Shown here in pieces: positions 58,477 to 64,000 of a stretch of 64,000 nt of DNA. The DNA is taken from positions 1,426,001 to 1,490,000 of the forward strand of contig JAXLQV010000001.1 in NCBI GenBank assembly GCA_046331465.1, given 5' to 3'. This stretch comes from UBA5066 sp046331465 (GTDB lineage: Bacteria > Acidobacteriota > Thermoanaerobaculia > UBA5066). The translations under genes and the position numbers were made by a program. Numbering within the stretch: position 1 is the stretch's first letter; each line of letters opens with the position of its first letter. The notes beneath the pieces were generated by a model that saw nothing but the letters and a program-made list of their open reading frames with translations, was not told the DNA's origin and made no database searches.

Positions 58477-60365
58477 GCGAAGAGGAAAAGAAGGAGAAGA
58501 AGCCGCCGAAGAGCCAGCGGCTGAAGGCGCTCGTCCCCGACCTCGTCGCGCTCGTGAGGCCGCGGGCGCGGCTCCTGGCCGGCGGCTTCGTCCTGATGGC
58601 GATCGGGAGGGGGGCGGGGCTCGTCCTCCCGGCGTCGACGAAGGTCCTCATCGACGACGTCGTCGGCAAGTCGCGCGCCGACCTCCTGGCGCCGCTCCTC
58701 GCCGCGGTCGCGGCCTCGACGGTCGTCCAGGCCGCGACCTCGTTCGCCCTGACGCAGCTCCTCTCGAAGGGGGCCCAGCGCCTCATCGCGGAGCTCCGGA
58801 CGAAGGTGCAGGCGCACGTCACGCGGCTGCCGGTCGCCTACTTCGACGGCCAGAAGACCGGGAACCTCGTGTCGCGCGTGATGAACGACGTCGAGGGGAT
58901 CCGGAACCTCGTCGGCACGGGGATCGTCGAGCTGGCCGGCGGCGTCCTCACCGGGATCCTCGCCCTCGGCGTGATGCTCTACCTGAGCCCGCTCCTGACG
59001 GGACTGACGCTCCTCTTCCTCCTCGGCTTCTGCGGGATCCTCTTCGCGGCGTTCGGCATCCTCCGCCCGGTCTTCCGGGAGCGGTCGAAGATCCACGGAG
59101 AGGTCTCGGGACGGCTGACGGAGACCTTCGCCGGCATCCGCGTCGTGAAGGGCTATCACGGCGAGAGGAGGGAGGGGGAGGTCTTCGCGTCGGGCGTCGA
59201 GCGGCTCCTCTCGAACATCCTGAAGACGATCACCGGGATGTCCGCGCTCTCCGTCGCCTCGACGGCGCTCCTCGGCGGCGTCGGCGTCGTCGTGATGTGG
59301 GTCGGGACGCGGCAGATCCTCGCCGGCACGCTGACGGTCGGCGGACTCTTCACGTACACCATCCTGCTCGGCTTCCTCGTCGCCCCGGTCTTCCAGGTCG
59401 TCGGGATCGGCACGCAGCTGACGGAGGCGCTCGCGGGCCTCGAGCGGACGAAGGAGATCCTCGGGGAGCGGCCCGAGGACGTCGACCCGCGCCGGACGGT
59501 GGATCTCGGGCCGGTCCGCGGCGAGGTCGTCTTCGAGGAGGTCCGCTTCGCCTACGGCGAGGCGAAGGAGGTCCTCCACGGCGTCTCCTTCCGCTCCGCG
59601 CCGGGGACGGTGACGGCGCTCGTCGGCCCGTCGGGCTCGGGAAAGTCGACGATCATCGGCCTCGTCGCCGCGTTCCAGTCGCCGACCTCGGGGCGCGTCC
59701 TCGTCGACGGCGTCGATCTCTCGACGGTCGCCCTCGCGAGCTACCGCTCTCAGCTCGGCGTCGTCCTGCAGGAGTCGTTCCTCTTCGACGGGACGATCCG
59801 CGAGAACGTTTCTTTCTCGCGCCCCGGCGCGACCGAGGCCGAGGTCGTCGCCGCCTGCCGGGTGGCGCGGGTGGACGAGTTCGCCGAGGGGTTCGAGAAG
59901 GGGTACGAGACGGTCGTGGGGGAGCGGGGCGTGAAGCTCTCGGGCGGGCAGAGGCAGCGCGTCTCCATCGCGCGGGCCCTCCTCGCCGACCCGCGGATCC
60001 TGATCCTCGACGAGGCGACCTCGAGCCTCGACACGGAGTCGGAGGCGCTCATCCAGGAAGGGCTCGGCGTCCTCCTGAAGGGAAGGACGACGTTCGTCAT
60101 CGCGCACCGCCTCTCGACGATCCGGAGGGCCGACCAGATCCTCGTCGTCGAGGGGGGCGTCGTCGTCGAGCGCGGGCGGCACGAGGAGCTGATGGCCGCC
60201 GCGGGGCGCTACGCCGAGATGGTGACCCGCCAGGCGGGAATCGGCATGGAGCTCTTCGGGAGGGAGGACGGCGAGCCGGACGCTCCGGACGAGGGCGAGC
60301 CGGGCGGGCGCCCCCGGGGCGGACTGTCGCCGATGGACCTCGTCCGGCAGGGGGGCGGCCGCTGA
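58473..60365 (+). CDS. ABC exporter, fused membrane and ATPase domains (MsbA-like)
   Basis: A 630-residue half-transporter that works as a dimer. Six hydrophobic segments (about 25-315) are followed by the ATPase domain: Walker A GPSGSGKSTIIGLVAA near 385, Q-loop GVVLQESFLFDGTIRENV, signature LSGGQRQRVSIARAL, Walker B ILILDEATSSLD, and a conserved His in FVIAHRLSTIRRAD. The N-terminal tail is Lys/Glu-rich (EEEKKEKKPPK); the C-terminal about 40 residues are Gly/Pro-rich. Substrate may be lipid, peptide or drug. Coupled to the upstream dehydrogenase by ATGA. Confidence 0.9.
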   Translation: MSEEEKKEKKPPKSQRLKALVPDLVALVRPRARLLAGGFVLMAIGRGAGLVLPASTKVLIDDVVGKSRADLLAPLLAAVAASTVVQAATSFALTQLLSKGAQRLIAELRTKVQAHVTRLPVAYFDGQKTGNLVSRVMNDVEGIRNLVGTGIVELAGGVLTGILALGVMLYLSPLLTGLTLLFLLGFCGILFAAFGILRPVFRERSKIHGEVSGRLTETFAGIRVVKGYHGERREGEVFASGVERLLSNILKTITGMSALSVASTALLGGVGVVVMWVGTRQILAGTLTVGGLFTYTILLGFLVAPVFQVVGIGTQLTEALAGLERTKEILGERPEDVDPRRTVDLGPVRGEVVFEEVRFAYGEAKEVLHGVSFRSAPGTVTALVGPSGSGKSTIIGLVAAFQSPTSGRVLVDGVDLSTVALASYRSQLGVVLQESFLFDGTIRENVSFSRPGATEAEVVAACRVARVDEFAEGFEKGYETVVGERGVKLSGGQRQRVSIARALLADPRILILDEATSSLDTESEALIQEGLGVLLKGRTTFVIAHRLSTIRRADQILVVEGGVVVERGRHEELMAAAGRYAEMVTRQAGIGMELFGREDGEPDAPDEGEPGGRPRGGLSPMDLVRQGGGR

Positions 60366-60389
60366 CGAGCGGCGCCCCTCGGCCGCCCG

Positions 60390-60404
60390 GCCCGCGGAGC
60401 GGGC
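60390..60404. terminator. Short hairpin between convergent genes
   Basis: GCCCGC (60390-60395), loop GGA, GCGGGC (60399-60404). It ends exactly at the stop codon of the amidohydrolase gene. A compact GC stem without T-run. Confidence 0.4.
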
Positions 60405-62111
60405 TCAGGGCCGCGACGCGAGCGCCGACGGCCCCTTCAGGATCCGCCCCGGCCGGGCGGGCGTGATCTTCCCGCCGTCGACCACGAGCTCGCCGTTCAC
60501 GGCGACGAACGGGACCCCTTCGGAGTAGTGGAGCGGTTCGTCGTACGTCGAGACCGAGCGGACCCTCGCCGGGTCGAAGACCGCCACGTCGGCAGCGAGG
60601 CCGAGGCGGAGGATCCCGCGGTCCCAGAGGCGGGCGCGCGCGGCGGGGAGCGACGTCATCTTCCGGACCGCCTCCTCGAGCGGGAGGAGCTTCTCCTCCC
60701 TCACATACTTCCCGAGGATCCTCGTCGCCGAGCCCCAGGCCCGCGGGTGCGAGCGCTCCTCGGAGTAGATGCCGTCGGCCGCGACGGCGCCCGAGTCGGT
60801 GCAGAAGGCGACGAGGCGGTGCGCGAGGGCGAGCCGGACGTCGTCCTCGCTCATGATGAAGTGGATCCCGCTCGAGTTCGCGCGGTCCGCGACGACGAGG
60901 TCCATCAGCGCGTCGCGCGGGTCCTTCCCCTCGGCCGCGGCGATCTCGGTGACCCGCTTCCCTTCGAACTTCTTCAGCTTCGGGTCGAGGACCGAGGCGA
61001 CGAGGACTCCGGCGCCGGCGCCGGCACCGAGCCACTGGTTCTCCCAGGCGCCGTTCGGGTCGGCCATCTCGGCCTTCGCCTTCGCGCGGAGGGCGGGGTC
61101 GGCGAGGCGGGCGAGGAGCTTTTCCCGCCCCCCCTCGCGGATCCACGGCGGGAGGCAGGCGTCGAGCCCGTTCGAGGCCGCCTCCCAGGGGTACTGGCTC
61201 GCCGCGACGTCGAGCCCCTGCGCGCGCGCGGCCTCGAAGCGCGCGAGGACCTCGCGCATCCGCCCGTGGTTCCTCGCGTAGGCCGTCTTCAGGTGCCAGA
61301 CGTCGACCGGGATCCCGGCCTCCCGCGCGATGCGGAACGCCTCGTCGAGCGACTCGAGGATCCGGTCGCTCTCGCTCCTCTGGTGCAGGAAGAAGACGCC
61401 CCCCTTCCGGGCGGCGACCTTCCCGAGGGCGACGAGCTCGTCCGTCGTGAACCAGATGTCGGGGACGTACTGGAGCGAGGCGGAGACTCCGAGCGCTCCC
61501 TCGTCCATCGCCTGCTCGACCTCGGACTCCATGGCCGCCATCTCGACCTCGGTCGGCCGCCGGTCCGTCTTGCCGAGGACGAGGTCGCGGAGGCCGCCGA
61601 GGCCGACGAACGTCCCGAGGTTGATCGTCGGCGGCGCCTTGGCGAAACGGGCGAAGTAGCCCGAGAGGGTCGTCCAGTCGGGACGGAGGCCGTAGCGCCG
61701 CCAGACGTCCTCGCCGTCGGCGAGCATCCGGGCGTTCAGGGGCGCGATGGACGACCCCTCGCCCGTCACCTCCGTCGTGATCCCCTGGCTGATCTTCGAG
61801 GCGGCCCGCCGGTCGACGAGGGCGTTGTACTCGGACTGCCCGAGGAGGTCGATGAAGCCGGGCGCGACGACGAGCCCGCGCGCGTCGACGACCCGCCGCG
61901 CGCGGGCCTTCCGCGCCTCGGGAAGGAGCCCGACGGCGGCGATGCGGTCTCCCCGGACGGCGACGTCCGCGGTGAATGCGGGGGCGCCGGTCCCGTCGAC
62001 GACACGCCCGCCGGCGAAGACGAGGTCGTCGGCCTCGGGGAGGGAAGGCGCCGCGCCGAGTAGGAGGGCGACGGCAGGGAGGACGACGAGCAGGACGCCG
62101 CGGGTCTTCAT
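60405..62111 (-). CDS. D-aminoacylase-like amidohydrolase lacking the HxH metal site
   Basis: A 568-residue exported protein (signal about 1-22, ending LLLGAA). It resembles N-acyl-D-amino-acid deacylases: VVAPGFIDLLGQSEYNALVD aligns with the usual GFIDxHTHxD, but the HxH is replaced, leaving no obvious first two metal ligands. Later ligands persist as His in FFLHQRSESD, His in VWHLKTAYARNHG, and Asp in CTDSGAV. Similar HxH-less members occur in acidobacteria by recall. GGAGGT lies 7 nt before the ATG. It may use one metal or be non-catalytic. The substrate is unknown. Confidence 0.8.
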   Translation of the reverse strand: MKTRGVLLVVLPAVALLLGAAPSLPEADDLVFAGGRVVDGTGAPAFTADVAVRGDRIAAVGLLPEARKARARRVVDARGLVVAPGFIDLLGQSEYNALVDRRAASKISQGITTEVTGEGSSIAPLNARMLADGEDVWRRYGLRPDWTTLSGYFARFAKAPPTINLGTFVGLGGLRDLVLGKTDRRPTEVEMAAMESEVEQAMDEGALGVSASLQYVPDIWFTTDELVALGKVAARKGGVFFLHQRSESDRILESLDEAFRIAREAGIPVDVWHLKTAYARNHGRMREVLARFEAARAQGLDVAASQYPWEAASNGLDACLPPWIREGGREKLLARLADPALRAKAKAEMADPNGAWENQWLGAGAGAGVLVASVLDPKLKKFEGKRVTEIAAAEGKDPRDALMDLVVADRANSSGIHFIMSEDDVRLALAHRLVAFCTDSGAVAADGIYSEERSHPRAWGSATRILGKYVREEKLLPLEEAVRKMTSLPAARARLWDRGILRLGLAADVAVFDPARVRSVSTYDEPLHYSEGVPFVAVNGELVVDGGKITPARPGRILKGPSALASRP

Positions 62112-62140
62112 CGGCCGCACCTCCCCGGGTCCGCCCCGGC

Positions 62141-62383
62141 TCAGGTCTTCGCCCGTGCCTCGTTCACCCAGATCGTCCGTCCGTCCAGCGCCGACTGGTT
62201 CAGGGCGGCGATCGCCCTGCGGGCGTCCTCGTCGGACATCTCGACGAACCCGTAGCCCTTCGAACGCCCGGTGGCCCGGTCGATGACGACCGTCGCCGAG
62301 ACCGGGACGCCGAAGGTCCCGAAGAGCGCCCGCAGGCGCACATCGTCGACCGCGTACGGGAGGTTTCCGACGTAGAGCTTCAT
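62141..62383 (-). CDS. Single-RRM RNA-binding protein
   Basis: An 80-residue protein that is one RNA-recognition motif: RNP2 KLYVGNL at residues 2-8 and RNP1 SKGYGFVEM near 41-49, with RAIAALNQSALDGRTIWVNEARAKT as the last helix and strand. It lacks the Gly-rich tail of cyanobacterial Rbp proteins. It probably binds RNA and may act in cold response or mRNA stability. AGGAGA is 10 nt before the ATG and GAGAAT 8 nt before; it diverges from the DUF1015 gene with 75 bp between starts. Confidence 0.9.
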   Translation of the reverse strand: MKLYVGNLPYAVDDVRLRALFGTFGVPVSATVVIDRATGRSKGYGFVEMSDEDARRAIAALNQSALDGRTIWVNEARAKT

Positions 62384-62458
62384 CCGGTCCGATTCTCCTA
62401 CAGGGCGCCCGGGGCGGGGAGGGTAGCACGCTCCGGCCCCTGATAAGCTCGCCCCCGC

Positions 62459-63685
62459 ATGGCACAGATCCGCCCCTTCCCGTCCTCCCGCCCGGCGCCC
62501 TCGCGCGCCCGCGAGGTCGCCTCCGTCCCCTACGACGTCATCGACACGACCGAGGCCCGGGCCCTGGCCGCCGGCAATCCCGTCTCCTTCCTCCACGTCT
62601 GCCGCCCCGAGATCGACCTCCCGGAGGGGACCTCCCTCTACTCCGACGCCGTCTACGCCAGGGGGCGCGAGAACCTCGACCGTTTCGAGTCGGACGGGAC
62701 CCTCGTCCCGGACCCCGCGCCCCGCCTCCTCGTCTACCGCCAGACCTGGCGGGGAGCGAGCCAGGACGGCCTCGTCGCCGCCTGCTCCGTCGACGACTAC
62801 GACGCCGACGTCATCAAGAAGCACGAGAAGACCCGGAAGGACAAGGAGGACGACCGGACGAAGCACCTCCTCGTCCAGGCGGCGCACGCCGAGCCGGTCT
62901 TCCTGACCTACCGCGCCACCGACGCCGTCGACGCCCGCGTCGCGAAGGTGACGGCGACCCCGCCCGAGATCGACTTCGAGGCGGTCGACGGCGTCCGCCA
63001 CACCCTCTGGCTCGTCCCGGAGGAGGACGCTGCGTTCTTCGTCGACGCGTTCGCGAGGATCCCCGTCCTCTACGTCGCCGACGGCCACCACCGCTCCAAG
63101 TCCGCCTCGCGCGCCCGGGCGGCCCTGGCGGAGAAGGGGCCCCTCGGTCCCGACCATCCCGTCCGGTGGTTCCCGGCGGCGATCTTCCCGGACCGCGAGC
63201 TCCGGATCCTCCCCTACAACCGCCTCGTGAAGGACCTCCTCGGCCGGACCCCCGAGGCGTTCCTCGCGGAGGTGGGGACGTCGTTCCACGTCGCCGACGT
63301 CGCGACGGCGGAGCCGGCCGGGAAGGGCGAGGTGAGGATGTACCTCGGCGGCCGCTGGTACGCCCTCACGCCGAGGGAGCCCGTCCCCGCGGACGACCCG
63401 ATCCGGTCGCTCGACGTCTCGATCCTCCAGGAGAGGCTCCTCGATCCCCTCCTCGGGATCAGGGACCCGCGGACGGACAAGCGGATCGACTTCGTCGGCG
63501 GCATCCGGGGGACCGGCGAGCTCGAGAAGAGGGTCGCCAGCGGGGCGCACGCGGTGGCCTTCTCGATGTTCCCGACGACGGTCGCTGAGCTGATGGCGAT
63601 CGCCGACGCGGGCGAGACGATGCCCCCGAAGTCGACCTGGTTCGAGCCGAAGCTGAGGTCCGGGCTCTTCGTCCACCGGTTCTGA
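62459..63685 (+). CDS. DUF1015 family protein
   Basis: A 408-residue cytosolic protein. Typical DUF1015 blocks are visible: ASVPYDVIDTTEARALA near 20, NPVSFLHVCRPEIDLP, KKHEKTRKDKEDDRTKHL with its Lys/His/Glu cluster, and VADGHHRSKSASRARA near 205 followed by FPDRELRILPYNRLVKD. DUF1015 has no established biochemical activity to my knowledge; it often neighbours serA, as here. GATAAG ends 11 nt before the ATG. It is followed 53 bp on by a SerA-like gene on the same strand. Confidence 0.9.
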   Translation: MAQIRPFPSSRPAPSRAREVASVPYDVIDTTEARALAAGNPVSFLHVCRPEIDLPEGTSLYSDAVYARGRENLDRFESDGTLVPDPAPRLLVYRQTWRGASQDGLVAACSVDDYDADVIKKHEKTRKDKEDDRTKHLLVQAAHAEPVFLTYRATDAVDARVAKVTATPPEIDFEAVDGVRHTLWLVPEEDAAFFVDAFARIPVLYVADGHHRSKSASRARAALAEKGPLGPDHPVRWFPAAIFPDRELRILPYNRLVKDLLGRTPEAFLAEVGTSFHVADVATAEPAGKGEVRMYLGGRWYALTPREPVPADDPIRSLDVSILQERLLDPLLGIRDPRTDKRIDFVGGIRGTGELEKRVASGAHAVAFSMFPTTVAELMAIADAGETMPPKSTWFEPKLRSGLFVHRF

Positions 63686-63738
63686 CCCGGGCGGGCCGCC
63701 CGGAATCGACGCCCCACGGGAGGCGCGGGAGGTCTCCG

Positions 63739-64000
63739 ATGCGCGTGCTGGTCGCCGACAAGTTCGAGGACGTCGGTCTCGAGGGGCTCCGCTCCCTCGG
63801 CTGCGAGGTCTCCTACGAGCCGAAGCTCGAGGGGGAGTCGCTCGGGTGGAGGCTCCGCGACACGGGAGCCGAGGTCCTCGTCGTCCGCTCGACGAAGGTC
63901 GGCGCGGCGGAGATGGACCAGGGCCGGAACCTCTCTCTGATCATCCGGGCCGGGGCCGGCGTGAACACGATCGACGTCGCCGCCGCCTCGGCGCGGGCGA
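63739..64000 (+). CDS. serA: D-3-phosphoglycerate dehydrogenase-like protein (N-terminal part only)
   Basis: The first about 87 codons of a D-2-hydroxyacid dehydrogenase, cut by the window end. It opens VLVADKFEDVGLEGLRSLGCEVSYEP and continues TGAEVLVVRSTKV and LIIRAGAGVNTIDVAAASARA, the last matching the SerA signature RAGxGVDNID closely. SerA catalyses the first step of serine synthesis. GGGAGG lies 7 nt before the ATG. Linkage with DUF1015 is common. The distinction from other hydroxyacid dehydrogenases needs the missing C-terminus. Confidence 0.8.
   Translation, partial: MRVLVADKFEDVGLEGLRSLGCEVSYEPKLEGESLGWRLRDTGAEVLVVRSTKVGAAEMDQGRNLSLIIRAGAGVNTIDVAAASARA

Noticed and set aside
1..64000. 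tRNA, rRNA or prophage genes
   Set aside because: No cloverleaf-like or rRNA sequence and no phage structural or integrase genes were seen in the gaps, which are short.

Overview
The window is a very GC-rich, gene-dense bacterial chromosome segment of about 50 genes, with no tRNA, rRNA, CRISPR array or transposase. Several features point to Acidobacteriota, perhaps Thermoanaerobaculia: a VWFA-related secreted protein of the acidobacterial type, a GloVer-type tandem-repeat surface protein, two giant seven-bladed-propeller sensor proteins, a YpdA-type bacillithiol disulfide reductase, and many secreted lipoproteins. The taxon is inferred from gene content only. Two expression habits recur. Many genes lacking a Shine-Dalgarno site have a TANNNT (-10-like) hexamer ending 6-12 nt before the start codon, which suggests leaderless mRNAs. 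Genes within operons very often overlap by 4 nt (GTGA, ATGA, once TTGA).

1-13.5 kb: a TRAP-type solute-binding protein (cut by the window edge) with its TatT partner lipoprotein; a secreted PKD/Ig-like repeat protein; an operon for 2-oxoacid:ferredoxin oxidoreductase (alpha, beta) ending in a PAS-GGDEF diguanylate cyclase; a membrane protein with two SPFH/band-7 proteins; a SurA-like/DsbA fusion lipoprotein; an OB-fold lipoprotein. 13.5-24.1 kb: a TRIC channel and MFS exporter pair, a nucleotidyltransferase-like protein, tryptophanase, a tandem hairpin repeat, a propeller histidine kinase overlapping a ThDP enzyme strikingly like animal ILVBL/HACL2, and an Fe-S protein. 24.1-38 kb: RecD2 helicase, a VWFA protein, an M35-type metallopeptidase, then a GloVer-repeat gene flanked by 343-bp near-identical direct repeats. 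The repeats are the 3' end of the adjacent POT transporter, so this looks like a duplicative insertion. A metallophosphoesterase and a propeller-GGDEF sensor follow.

38-51 kb: a MacAB-like efflux system with one adaptor, two different permeases and one ATPase; a GNAT acetyltransferase; a nitroreductase; a Cys-Pro-rich secreted peptide; an ABC-F ATPase; a rifampicin-phosphotransferase-like PEP enzyme; pirin; an M20 hydrolase. 51-64 kb: YpdA with an SDR; a zinc/manganese uptake operon (small His/Cys membrane protein, outer-membrane barrel, binding protein, ATPase, permease); a saccharopine-dehydrogenase-like enzyme with an ABC exporter; a D-aminoacylase-like amidohydrolase lacking the usual HxH metal site; a single-RRM RNA-binding protein; a DUF1015 protein followed by the start of a SerA-like dehydrogenase.

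The most notable observations are the 343-bp duplication around the GloVer gene, the ILVBL-like enzyme with a 14-codon upstream ORF and a TTGA-coupled sensor kinase, the pervasive leaderless-promoter signature, the HxH-less amidohydrolase, and a PAS domain with three conserved cysteines ahead of GGDEF.
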